DNA from: Niallia alba | Lineage (GTDB): Bacteria > Bacillota > Bacilli > Bacillales > Cytobacillaceae | Direction: 5' to 3' | Length of the DNA stretch: 64,000 nt | Assembly (NCBI RefSeq): GCF_012933555.1 | Contig: NZ_JABBPK010000001.1 | Coordinates: 4,194,001-4,258,000, forward strand | In this document: positions 18,042-27,140 of the stretch, in pieces | Position numbering within the stretch: position 1 is the first letter of the stretch | How the letters are laid out: every line of letters begins with the position of its first letter | The notes under the pieces: generated by a model | Told to the model about the DNA's origin: nothing | What the model saw: the letters and a program-made list of their open reading frames with translations, nothing else | Databases searched by the model: none | Made by a program: the position numbers and the translations under genes

Positions 18042-20489
18042 ATGGCCATAAAAAATTTTTTCAATAAAATATTTACATTAATTGAGCTTATTAGATTACC
18101 TTATATTAAACGAGCAACAGATAGAGAATTTAAAATGATTAATTCATATACTGACTATTTTAAAAAGAAAGCTATACTACATAACACTATATTATACCAG
18201 TCTCATAATGGAATGGGGATGTCCGATAGTCCTTTAGCTATTTTTAAGGAACTTATTTCCCATCCAAGCTACAAGGGTTATAAACATATATGGGTCGTAA
18301 ATGATATAAATAATCCCACGATTAATCAATATAGTTCTATGTCTAATGTTAAATTTGTTAAACTTCATAGTGATGAGTATTTAATGTATCTTGCTTCTGC
18401 AAAATACTTAATTAATAACCATTCATTTCCAAGCTACTTTCAAAAAAGAGAAGAGCAAATTTATGTGAATACATGGCATAATACACCTTCCTTATATGAT
18501 GAAAGCTCTAACTATGGGAGAGTTTATGCAAATACTCAAAGAAATTTCTTACAAGTAGACTACCTACTTACAGATAGTTTGCAAAACGCAAAAAATTTGA
18601 TGGGTTCATATGATTTAGATGGTATATTCAAAGGGAAAATTTTAGCAGAAGGCTACCCGAGAATTGATTTGGTTTTGAATTCAAATAGTCAATTGGTTAA
18701 GAAACAGTTATCAAATTGCACCACCTATAAGAGCAATCAGAAATTAATCATTTATTCTACAACATGGAAAAATGAGTACTTCAGTAAACAAAATGATGAT
18801 ATAAAACTAACAGATTTCCTTGCACAACTAAAGCTGAATATTCCTACAGGATTTCAACTTTTACTAAATATTGAGGGACTTCCTCCTGCTACTATAAATG
18901 AAAATTTAAAGGATCTCATAATTCCTTCCTATATGGACATAAATGAAATATTATCTATTACAGACTTTCTTATTTCAGATAATATGCATATTATAAATGA
19001 CTTTGCTTTTACAAATCGTCCAATAATATTTTTTACTAACGAAGAAGTTGATTCTTTTGAAATTCCAGTTAAAATTTGTACAGATTTAACTGCTGTTACT
19101 AAAGCCATGAGAAACATGTCTAATACCTTAACTTCTGACATAAAATATGGAAGTGAAACGAGTAAGATAACACCAAAAATTATAGATTCCGTTTTAAACA
19201 ACAATTCTTCATGGAAAATCTATAGTATAGCAAATGAAAAAACCAATTTAATTTTCTATTGTGGAGGTTTTTTAAATAACGGTATTACCACTTCTGCCAT
19301 TAACCTTATAAACAATATTGATTACGATAGGTTTAATGTGATTGTAGTGGACAATATAAGAACAGACAAAGCATCCATTGAGAACTTCAAAAAAATTAAT
19401 CATAACGCAACAAAGTTAATTAGAGTTGGCGCTATGAATATTTCTGTAAGCGAATGGTATATCCATCATTACATCACTAAAAAAGGATTAATTAATAACC
19501 GATTAGAAAAATATCTTCCTTTTAACTTATATAAAAGAGAGGCTCAAAGGCTTTTCGGTAATATAGATTATGATGTGGCCATAGATTTTAGTGGATATGT
19601 TCCATTTTGGTCATTTATATTTGCTTTCGGGGGATTCAAAAAGAAAGCAATATACCAACATAACGATATGCATGCTGAATACTATAAGAAAATCAACAAT
19701 AAATTTAAACATAAACAAAAGATGAATCTAATTTTTCCTATCTATAAATATTTCGACAAAATAATTGCTGTTTCCAAAAATACAAGAGATGAAAATATTA
19801 AAAATCTTTCTAAATATATGGAAGAGACCAAAGCAGTTTATGTTCATAACTGTATAGATTCAGAAAAAATTAAGCAACAGATCAAAGTAAATGAAGAAAT
19901 GGTTTTGGAGGAGACTACCTTTTTACTCTCTAGCAAGGACATTTCTGATGGAAATTTGCAAATTAAAGGTATAAAAAAACCAACTAAGAATAAAATTAAC
20001 TTTGTTACTATGGGAAGACTTTCTCCTGAAAAAGATCATGAAAAATTATTAAGGGCATTTAAAGAATTTTATACGAAAAAGAAAGATAGTATGTTATATA
20101 TTATTGGCGAAGGAGTTCTTGAGACACAATTAAAAGAATTGACTTATAATTTAGGATTACAAAAAAATGTAATCTTTACAGGCCAATTAACAAATCCGTA
20201 TTCTCTAATTAGCCAATGTGATTGTTTTATTCTTTCGTCTAATCATGAAGGACAGCCTATGGTGCTATTAGAAAATCTTATTATTGGCATGCCTATAATA
20301 GCTACAGATATACCTGGAAATAGAAGTATTTTGCAAGAAGATTATGGATTAATTGTTGAAAATAGTGTAAATGGATTAGTTCAAGGTATGGAACAATATT
20401 TGAATAATAATCTACCAAGATTTAATATGTTTAACTATACGTCTTATAATAAAGAAGCATTAGATAAATTTTATAAAGAAATTCTTTAA
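18042..20489 (+). CDS. TagF-like/GT4 fusion protein with degenerate TagF domain
   Basis: An 815-residue two-domain protein. Residues about 45-390 align with the CDP-glycerol glycerophosphotransferase domain of the paralogue at 22162, and about 420-815 form a GT4 glycosyltransferase. The first domain has lost key parts: WHGTP has become WHNTP (H146 remains), the KVHT histidine region reads LNIEGLPP, TDYSS reads SDNMH, and the RGFY segment is missing. The GT4 half is intact, with FVTMGRLSPEKD, YIIGEGVLE and SNHEGQPMVLLE (E-x7-E). It therefore probably glycosylates teichoic acid while the first half only binds polymer or partners; that role is inference. AGAGGAG precedes the ATG. It is on the plus strand just after the IS110 element. 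Confidence 0.82.
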   Translation: MAIKNFFNKIFTLIELIRLPYIKRATDREFKMINSYTDYFKKKAILHNTILYQSHNGMGMSDSPLAIFKELISHPSYKGYKHIWVVNDINNPTINQYSSMSNVKFVKLHSDEYLMYLASAKYLINNHSFPSYFQKREEQIYVNTWHNTPSLYDESSNYGRVYANTQRNFLQVDYLLTDSLQNAKNLMGSYDLDGIFKGKILAEGYPRIDLVLNSNSQLVKKQLSNCTTYKSNQKLIIYSTTWKNEYFSKQNDDIKLTDFLAQLKLNIPTGFQLLLNIEGLPPATINENLKDLIIPSYMDINEILSITDFLISDNMHIINDFAFTNRPIIFFTNEEVDSFEIPVKICTDLTAVTKAMRNMSNTLTSDIKYGSETSKITPKIIDSVLNNNSSWKIYSIANEKTNLIFYCGGFLNNGITTSAINLINNIDYDRFNVIVVDNIRTDKASIENFKKINHNATKLIRVGAMNISVSEWYIHHYITKKGLINNRLEKYLPFNLYKREAQRLFGNIDYDVAIDFSGYVPFWSFIFAFGGFKKKAIYQHNDMHAEYYKKINNKFKHKQKMNLIFPIYKYFDKIIAVSKNTRDENIKNLSKYMEETKAVYVHNCIDSEKIKQQIKVNEEMVLEETTFLLSSKDISDGNLQIKGIKKPTKNKINFVTMGRLSPEKDHEKLLRAFKEFYTKKKDSMLYIIGEGVLETQLKELTYNLGLQKNVIFTGQLTNPYSLISQCDCFILSSNHEGQPMVLLENLIIGMPIIATDIPGNRSILQEDYGLIVENSVNGLVQGMEQYLNNNLPRFNMFNYTSYNKEALDKFYKEIL

Positions 20490-20492
20490 ACA

Positions 20493-20538
20493 GAAAAAAG
20501 AATCTCCAACTTTTACACTAGTAGGAGATTCTTTTTTC
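20493..20538. terminator. Bidirectional terminator between convergent genes
   Basis: GAAAAAAGAATCTCC pairs with GGAGATTCTTTTTTC. It ends both the fusion gene (+) and the TarM-like gene at 20544 (-). Confidence 0.9.
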
Positions 20539-20543
20539 TATCA

Positions 20544-22046
20544 TTATAAATTCGCTAACATGTCAATCCATTTTTGTGATATTTCTTTTTCATTATATCT
20601 TTGGACAACTTCTGGACCATTTTCAGACATTCTTTGATACAATTTTTTATTTTTTAATAATTCAATTACAGCTTTTGCAGTAGCATCTATGTCATATTTT
20701 TCTGTTATAATGCCATCTACTCCATTTCTAACTACTTCGTTTGGGCCATACCTTGTATTATAAGATACAATTGGAGTTCCACAAGCTAAAGCTTCGTTGA
20801 TAACTAGTGGAGATCCCTCATATAAAGAGGTCATTAACATAACAGAAGCTTTCTGTAATTCTGCTATTGGATTATCGGTAAAACCCTTGAGCTGGATATT
20901 ATTTTCTAGATTCAATTCTTTAATTTGATTTTCTAACTCTTTTTCTAGCGCACCATATCCGTATATGTGGTACTTTACATTAGGAATTTTTTTTGCAACC
21001 TTTTTTATAACTTGTATAGCATCTTTTAAATTTTTTTGTCGATGATATCTTGCTAAAGAAATGACTAAATTCTCTTCCCTCGTTGTGTGAAATATCTCCA
21101 CTTTATTTTGAAAATGTGGTATAACTACCATTTTATTTTCATGACCAAACACCTTACTTATATCTTTATATTGTTCATTAGTAAGCACTACTAATTTATC
21201 TATACTGTTAATATTTTGAAATAGCGGTTCACAAGTTGGTTCCAATTTCGTAATATCATCATATGGAGTTTTAAGATGCACGTTATGCAAAATAAAAATT
21301 TTCTTTAAATTTTCATGCTTTATATTCATAAATGGAAGAACAAATTCTCTTTTATCTATAAAAAGCACAGGATTACTAAACATATTTACTATTCCTTGTA
21401 ACCAACCTGCTAATAATTCTAATTCATTTTGGTATTCTTGACCATTAATATGATAAAAGAAATTAGTTTCTTTTCCTGTATTTATATCAACTTTTGTAGA
21501 TAGCACTGATGTTCCATCAGGTGAATAATAACAATTAAAAGCTGGTTTATTTTTTAATTTATCCATATGTATTACTTTTCTAGTATTTCCATTAGAATCA
21601 AAAATTTCTTTTCTAACCCTTGTCCACGGCACCTCAAAATGATCAACAAATTCAATGTTATTCTCTCTGTATAACTCATACATTACATAATGACCAGACT
21701 TATTAAAACATCTATAAACATTAGGGTTATTTTTATCCTGATATCTCATGTTTTCATCCAAAAATCTTGCTTCTTTTGAGTTATTAATATAAGTTTGATT
21801 ATTTATAAATTGATCCGTTGATTCAAACAAGTTGAAAATTTTTACTTTTTGATCTATATTTCCGTTACTCTTATGATACTCTACTAGTTCGTTAAAATTG
21901 GGATGATAATTAAAAGTACAAATTATTACCTCATTATATTCTTTTATAAGCGCGTTCACACGATGGTATATTGCCTTAGTTACTCCTCCATTTTTTTTAA
22001 ATATATTTCCCATTACCATTATAGGAGTTAGATTACTATTTTTCAT
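20544..22046 (-). CDS. TarM/TagE-like GT4 glycosyltransferase, second copy
   Basis: A 500-residue paralogue of the protein at 12361. The ATG at 22046 is preferred because AAGGATGAG lies seven bases upstream; an ATG 12 bases earlier overlaps that site. It opens with GNIFKKNGGVTKAIYHRVN, then the beta-rich insertion (about 85-210), then the GT4 lobe with LARYHRQKNLKDAIQVI, HIYGYGALEKELE and SLYEGSPLVINEALACGTPIVSYN holding the E-x7-E pair. Role: adding a sugar to WTA chains, by family. It is followed upstream on the same strand by the larger fusion gene at 22162, 115 bp away, so the two may share a transcript. Confidence 0.83.
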   Translation of the reverse strand: MKNSNLTPIMVMGNIFKKNGGVTKAIYHRVNALIKEYNEVIICTFNYHPNFNELVEYHKSNGNIDQKVKIFNLFESTDQFINNQTYINNSKEARFLDENMRYQDKNNPNVYRCFNKSGHYVMYELYRENNIEFVDHFEVPWTRVRKEIFDSNGNTRKVIHMDKLKNKPAFNCYYSPDGTSVLSTKVDINTGKETNFFYHINGQEYQNELELLAGWLQGIVNMFSNPVLFIDKREFVLPFMNIKHENLKKIFILHNVHLKTPYDDITKLEPTCEPLFQNINSIDKLVVLTNEQYKDISKVFGHENKMVVIPHFQNKVEIFHTTREENLVISLARYHRQKNLKDAIQVIKKVAKKIPNVKYHIYGYGALEKELENQIKELNLENNIQLKGFTDNPIAELQKASVMLMTSLYEGSPLVINEALACGTPIVSYNTRYGPNEVVRNGVDGIITEKYDIDATAKAVIELLKNKKLYQRMSENGPEVVQRYNEKEISQKWIDMLANL

Positions 22047-22161
22047 AAAACAACTCATCCTTATTCTTATTTTAACCTTTTTAACCCTTTATAACTTTTA
22101 CTAACCATATATATTTTGGGAAGATGTTGAATAAAGGACATCTTCCCTATATTGTAAATAA

Positions 22162-24813
22162 TTAAACCTGAATATAACTATAAAACATTTCCATAGCAGA
22201 CTTATTATATTCTACGTAGTCAAACTTCTTAAATGTTGGTTTTACTTCTCTCATTTTTTTTAAGCCTTGCACTAAACCTTCTATACTATTCTCCACTAAT
22301 TCTCCATAGCCATTCTCTAGAACACTTCTATTCCCTGGTATATCTGTTGCAACAATAGGTTTATTTAAGATTAAACATTCCAACAGTACCATAGGCTGTC
22401 CTTCATGGTTAGAAGATAAGACGAAACAATCGCAATCTTGTATTAAGGGGAATGGATTATCTAATTGTCCCACCAGATGAATTTGATCATTTAACCCAAA
22501 AGACTTAATAGTTGATCTTATCTCCTCTTCTAATTCTCCCGTACCAATAATATATAACTCTGTATCCTTATACTCTTTATGGAATTCTGCGAATGCCTTA
22601 ATCAATTTAATTTGATCTTTCTCTGGAGACATGCGACCCATGGTTACAAAGTTAAATTTAGATGTATCAGGTACTTTTATTGCATTACCATCTAGGATTT
22701 GATTTATGTCCCCATTTTTTTCAATATAATATTCTTTGTTATTCACTTGCACTTTTTCCACTGAGGCAATGGCGTTAAGGACATATTGATAATTAATAGA
22801 GTTATGAACATAAACCATTTTTTGATCACTATTGACCACTAGATGAGATAAACCTGCTTTATTCTTATTTCTTGTATGCTTAGATACCGCAATAACATGA
22901 TCATACTTATTATAAAGCGGAAAAATAACACTTAGATTTTCCTTATGTTTATATTCATTATCTACAATTTTATCATATTCCTCCATCATATCATTATGTT
23001 GGAAAATAGCTTTTTTGGAAATATCATTCGCTGCAAAAAGAATACTCCAAAATTTAACATAACCGCTAAAGTCAATTGCTATATCTATATCAACTGTCCC
23101 AAACATGCGTTTGAATTCTCTTTTGTACATAGTAATAATATCTTCTTCTAGATAATTCATTGGACCTTTTTTATAAAATTGTTCAGCTGCATAAGCAAAT
23201 AATTGATTTTGACTTTCTAGCTCATTCAATGAGACATTCATACTTCCAACTCTATATAATTTCTTCACATGATTATTTAACTTCATGAAGTTTTTTGAAC
23301 TTTCTTCATCAAATTCTGATTTGTCCGCTACAATAACATTGTATCTCTCGTAATCAATATTATTCATCAGATTGACAGCAGAAGTAGTGACTCCATTATT
23401 TAAGAAACCTCCACAATACATAACAATTGTTTTTTTATCATTTTTTACCGAATAAGTATGTTGCTTATTCTCGAAAAATACTGTATCAATTACTCTTTGT
23501 GTGCTAGCACCGTCTTCTAAATATAAAAATTCATTTATACATTTGTCCAACTTTTCATTGAATACGTCCTGATAATTTGATGCATTTTTAATCTCTTTTA
23601 TCACACTTTCAATGGTAGAACAGATAGCCCCCGGCATATCATCTAAGTTTAAATAAAAACCTCTATCACGTTCGTATTCTTCTCGATCATAGGCATAAAA
23701 GATAACCGGTTTTTTTGTTGCTAAAAAGTCAAAGAAAATACTTGAATAGTCCGTAACAAGAATATCTACATCACTAAATAACTCATTACTATCAATTTTA
23801 TCCGGAACTACATCGAAATCTAATTTGTTTTGCTTTATATATTTCTGCATTAACGTATGAACTTTTAATAAAATGACATATTCTTTCCCTAGTACTGACT
23901 TAAGCTTTCTCATGTCTCTTATTATCTTATTGATTTCACCAGAAACATTCCCAACTTCGCCCCTCCATGTTGGGGCATAAAGAATCACTTTTTTATCTGT
24001 TTTAATATTTAATTTATTAGCAAGTACATTGTTATCTTCTTTCACCAAGTCAATCCGTGGGTAACCTGATTCAATTATCTGTCCATTATATATTCCCCTT
24101 AAATCATGAGAATCAATAATTTTGTCGATGGTAAATTTATTAGGTGAAACTAAGTAATCTGTATGTAGAAAATTTCTCATGAGATTCTTATGCTGACCTA
24201 ATGATCCTTCCATATCTTTACCTAATGTTTTTAATGGCGTACCATGCCATGTATTAACATAAATTTGCCCTTCTTTTTTTATAAAGTAAGGAGGAAAAGA
24301 TGTATTATTAATTAAATATTTACAAGAAGCTAAGTATTGGAGATATTCCTCTGAGTTTACTCTAACAAATTCCACATTTGGCAAATTGAGATACTCTTTA
24401 GGGCAATCGTTTAAGTTATTTAGTGCCCAAACATGATGAAAATCAGAGAACCTCGGATCCTTAATTAGTGTTTTGAAAATTGCATAAGGATTACAAGTCA
24501 TATTTTTCCCGTGGAAACTTTCATAAAAAATAGTATTATCTCTGACTTCCAAAATCTCATAATAATTTGTATAATCAACTACTTGACTAAAACTCTTATT
24601 TGTAAAATACATTTTCTCAGTGTTAGTTGAAATATCTCTATTCTTTCTAACAATTAATTCTTTCTTTTCAATCATTTCTTTCTTAATTAAAGTATTAAAT
24701 TTAGTCTTTTTTCTAGATCTTCCATTTGGGTCTGTTACATTAATTTCATAACCAGTTATTTTTTCCACTGTTTTCCTAGCTAATCTTAGTGGTTTTAAGA
24801 TATTTTTCTTCAA
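22162..24813 (-). CDS. TagF-like CDP-glycerol transferase fused to GT4 glycosyltransferase
   Basis: An 883-residue bifunctional protein. The TagF-type domain (about 90-430) keeps the active-site parts: NTWHGTPLK (H190), APTWRG, LLKVHT (H319), LVTDYSSIFFDF (D355) and RDRGFYLN. The GT4 domain (about 455-880) has YCGGFLNNGVTTSAVNL, FVTMGRMSPEKD, IIGTGELEEEI and SNHEGQPMVLLECLI. It could extend poly-glycerolphosphate and glycosylate it in one polypeptide; family knowledge supports each activity, the coupling is inference. The start is TTG with AAGGGGAAATAAAC before it. Its partly decayed paralogue lies at 18042 on the other strand. Confidence 0.85.
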   Translation of the reverse strand: MKKNILKPLRLARKTVEKITGYEINVTDPNGRSRKKTKFNTLIKKEMIEKKELIVRKNRDISTNTEKMYFTNKSFSQVVDYTNYYEILEVRDNTIFYESFHGKNMTCNPYAIFKTLIKDPRFSDFHHVWALNNLNDCPKEYLNLPNVEFVRVNSEEYLQYLASCKYLINNTSFPPYFIKKEGQIYVNTWHGTPLKTLGKDMEGSLGQHKNLMRNFLHTDYLVSPNKFTIDKIIDSHDLRGIYNGQIIESGYPRIDLVKEDNNVLANKLNIKTDKKVILYAPTWRGEVGNVSGEINKIIRDMRKLKSVLGKEYVILLKVHTLMQKYIKQNKLDFDVVPDKIDSNELFSDVDILVTDYSSIFFDFLATKKPVIFYAYDREEYERDRGFYLNLDDMPGAICSTIESVIKEIKNASNYQDVFNEKLDKCINEFLYLEDGASTQRVIDTVFFENKQHTYSVKNDKKTIVMYCGGFLNNGVTTSAVNLMNNIDYERYNVIVADKSEFDEESSKNFMKLNNHVKKLYRVGSMNVSLNELESQNQLFAYAAEQFYKKGPMNYLEEDIITMYKREFKRMFGTVDIDIAIDFSGYVKFWSILFAANDISKKAIFQHNDMMEEYDKIVDNEYKHKENLSVIFPLYNKYDHVIAVSKHTRNKNKAGLSHLVVNSDQKMVYVHNSINYQYVLNAIASVEKVQVNNKEYYIEKNGDINQILDGNAIKVPDTSKFNFVTMGRMSPEKDQIKLIKAFAEFHKEYKDTELYIIGTGELEEEIRSTIKSFGLNDQIHLVGQLDNPFPLIQDCDCFVLSSNHEGQPMVLLECLILNKPIVATDIPGNRSVLENGYGELVENSIEGLVQGLKKMREVKPTFKKFDYVEYNKSAMEMFYSYIQV

Positions 24814-24983
24814 GTTTATTTCCCCTTATACGGTGATATTAATTTTAACTTTTACCTTACGTTTCTTTTTTATTCTATAGAAAATAATTCATTAAGAATA
24901 AATCATATTTAATATTCAACCATTATTATAATGTTTTTATATACTTAATTCTACCGTTTAGGCAAGATAGATTAATTCCCCAT

Positions 24984-25014
24984 AATAAAAAGGGGAACGC
25001 TCCTATTTCCCCTA
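24984..25014 (-). terminator. Terminator of gtaB
   Basis: On the minus strand AGGGGAA pairs with TTCCCCT, followed by TTTTTATTATG, directly after the gtaB stop codon. Confidence 0.85.
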
Positions 25015-25024
25015 AAAGTAACAG

Positions 25025-25915
25025 TTAAATATTATTTTGCTCTCCTACAAGTTTTTGCGTTAGCTGAATTAAATAATCCTTTAAGGGTTCACTAAGATCT
25101 TCACGCTTTAACGCAAATTCAATTGTAGTTTGAATAAAACCTAATTGTTCTCCAACATCATAGCGATTGCCCTCAAATTGATAAGCAAATACTCTTTGGA
25201 TTTGATTTAATTTCTCAATTGCATCCGTCAACTGTATCTCTCCACCTGCTCCTATCTCCTGCGTTTCAAGAAAACGGAATATCTGAGGTGTGAAAATATA
25301 CCTTCCTATAATCGCTAAATTCGAAGGAGAGGTACCTTGCTTAGGTTTTTCAACAAATCTACTAACTTGATATCTTCTACCAACCTGGCTTGCAGGGTCA
25401 ATAATTCCATAGCGATGAGTTTCTGATTCTGGAACACTTTGAACACCAATTACCGAAGATAACGTCTCATCGTATTGTTCGATTAATTGCCCTAAACATG
25501 GCTTTTTACTATCAACAATATCATCACCTAAAAGAACCGCGAATGGTTCATTTCCAATAAAATTTCTAGCACACCATACAGCATGTCCTAGACCTTTGGG
25601 TTGTTTTTGTCGTATATAATGGATATCTACATTTGCCGATTCCTTTACTTTCGCAAGTAGCTCGAACTTTTCCTTTGCAACTAGATTTTCTTCTAATTCC
25701 AACGAATTATCAAAATGGTCTTCTATCGCCCTTTTACCTTTTCCTGTTACAATAATGATATCCTCAATTCCCGAGGCAACAGCTTCCTCTACAATATATT
25801 GAATAGTTGGTTTATCTACAATAGGCAACATTTCTTTTGGCATCGCTTTAGTTGCTGGTAAGAATCTAGTTCCAAGTCCGGCAGCTGGTATTATGGCTTT
25901 TTTCACTCTACTCAT
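25025..25915 (-). CDS. gtaB: GtaB, UTP-glucose-1-phosphate uridylyltransferase
   Basis: A 296-residue nucleotidyltransferase that makes UDP-glucose from UTP and glucose-1-phosphate. The N-terminus has the full signature [21 protein letters not shown] followed by [16 protein letters not shown]; later VLLGDDIVD (metal-binding Asp pair) and VEKPKQG are visible. Length matches the family. UDP-glucose serves WTA glucosylation and glycolipid anchors, which fits the glycosyltransferases around it and PgcA at 40933. A terminator follows immediately; the divergent LCP gene lies 270 bp away. Confidence 0.96.
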   Translation of the reverse strand: MSRVKKAIIPAAGLGTRFLPATKAMPKEMLPIVDKPTIQYIVEEAVASGIEDIIIVTGKGKRAIEDHFDNSLELEENLVAKEKFELLAKVKESANVDIHYIRQKQPKGLGHAVWCARNFIGNEPFAVLLGDDIVDSKKPCLGQLIEQYDETLSSVIGVQSVPESETHRYGIIDPASQVGRRYQVSRFVEKPKQGTSPSNLAIIGRYIFTPQIFRFLETQEIGAGGEIQLTDAIEKLNQIQRVFAYQFEGNRYDVGEQLGFIQTTIEFALKREDLSEPLKDYLIQLTQKLVGEQNNI

Positions 25916-26185
25916 TCATTAGCCTCCTTAAGAAAAATAATAATATATTTTATTATTTTTACCTCTTTTTGTCCAACATAACTTCTATATATTATTTTTC
26001 CCCTATATTCTCAATAATATTTATTATCGCTTGTATAAATTCAACTTCTTATGATGCATATTAATAGAATAGCGATTAGATTTTGCATTAAGCAACTATT
26101 CAAATTAATTATACCTTTTATTGATTCTTTCTGGTATTCTTATATTAGTTATCAATTTTTGTCAAGATATGGAGGATTTAGAAGA

Positions 26186-27115
26186 ATGGATACTAAAAGG
26201 CCCAAAAAAAAGAAGCGTAAATGGCTACGAATTACCCTAATAGTAGTATTATTACTATTAATAGGTGTTGGAATTTATATATATAGTGTTTGGAACTCTT
26301 TAAATAATGCTGTTGAAACTATGCAGCAACCAATTGAACGGGAAACTTCTAAACGAGATAAAACATTAAGTTTGAATAACAAAGAACCCTTTTCCATATT
26401 AATGCTTGGTGTTGATGAACGTGATGGAGATAAGGGACGTTCTGATACCATGATTGTGGTCACAGTTAATCCTGAAAAGAAATCAGCAAAATTATTAAGT
26501 ATTCCTCGTGACACTCGTACAGAAATCATAGGGCATGGAACAACTGATAAAATCAATCATGCATATGCTTTTGGCGGTGTCGCCATGGCAATGGATACAG
26601 TTGAAAATTTCCTTGACATTCCTATTGATTACTATATGCAAATTAATATGGAAGGTTTTCAAGATATCGTTAATGCTGTAGGTGGAGTTACAGTAAATAA
26701 TGACCTCGATTTCACCTATGAAGGAGTACATTTTAAAAAAGGAACCCTTACATTAAACGGAGAAGATGCATTAAAATTCTCACGAATGAGATACGACGAC
26801 CCTAGAGGTGACTTCGGCAGACAACTTCGACAAAGAATGATTATTGAAGCTGTTGTGAAAAAAGGGGCTAGTTTAAATTCATTAACTAATTTTCATAATA
26901 TCTTTGAGGCACTGGGTAAAAATATAAAGACAGACATCACTTTTGATGAAATGGTTGATATCCAAGCTAATTATAAAAGTGCTGCCAATAATATCGAACA
27001 ATTAACTATCACTGGTACCGGGCAAACAATTAACAAAGTTTGGTATCTAATTGTAGATGCATCAGAAAAAACTAAAATCCAGAATACATTAAAAGAACAT
27101 TTAAATATAAAGTAA
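26186..27115 (+). CDS. tagU: LCP family wall teichoic acid ligase (TagU-like)
   Basis: A 309-residue LCP protein. The ATG at 26186 is chosen because GGAGG lies ten bases upstream and the protein then starts with a Lys/Arg-rich tail (KRPKKKKRKWLR) and one membrane helix (about 15-37); a longer frame from 26051 has no site. LCP markers: LMLGVDERDGDKGRSDTMIVV, LLSIPRDTRTEI, KINHAYAFGGV, DFTYEGVHFKKGTL and ALKFSRMRYDDPRGDFGRQ. It attaches teichoic acid to peptidoglycan. The position beside gtaB and the tag genes resembles B. subtilis tagU (lytR), but TagT/U/V are hard to tell apart by sequence. Confidence 0.88.
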   Translation: MDTKRPKKKKRKWLRITLIVVLLLLIGVGIYIYSVWNSLNNAVETMQQPIERETSKRDKTLSLNNKEPFSILMLGVDERDGDKGRSDTMIVVTVNPEKKSAKLLSIPRDTRTEIIGHGTTDKINHAYAFGGVAMAMDTVENFLDIPIDYYMQINMEGFQDIVNAVGGVTVNNDLDFTYEGVHFKKGTLTLNGEDALKFSRMRYDDPRGDFGRQLRQRMIIEAVVKKGASLNSLTNFHNIFEALGKNIKTDITFDEMVDIQANYKSAANNIEQLTITGTGQTINKVWYLIVDASEKTKIQNTLKEHLNIK

Positions 27116-27140
27116 ATATAAAAAAGAGCGATATCAAACT

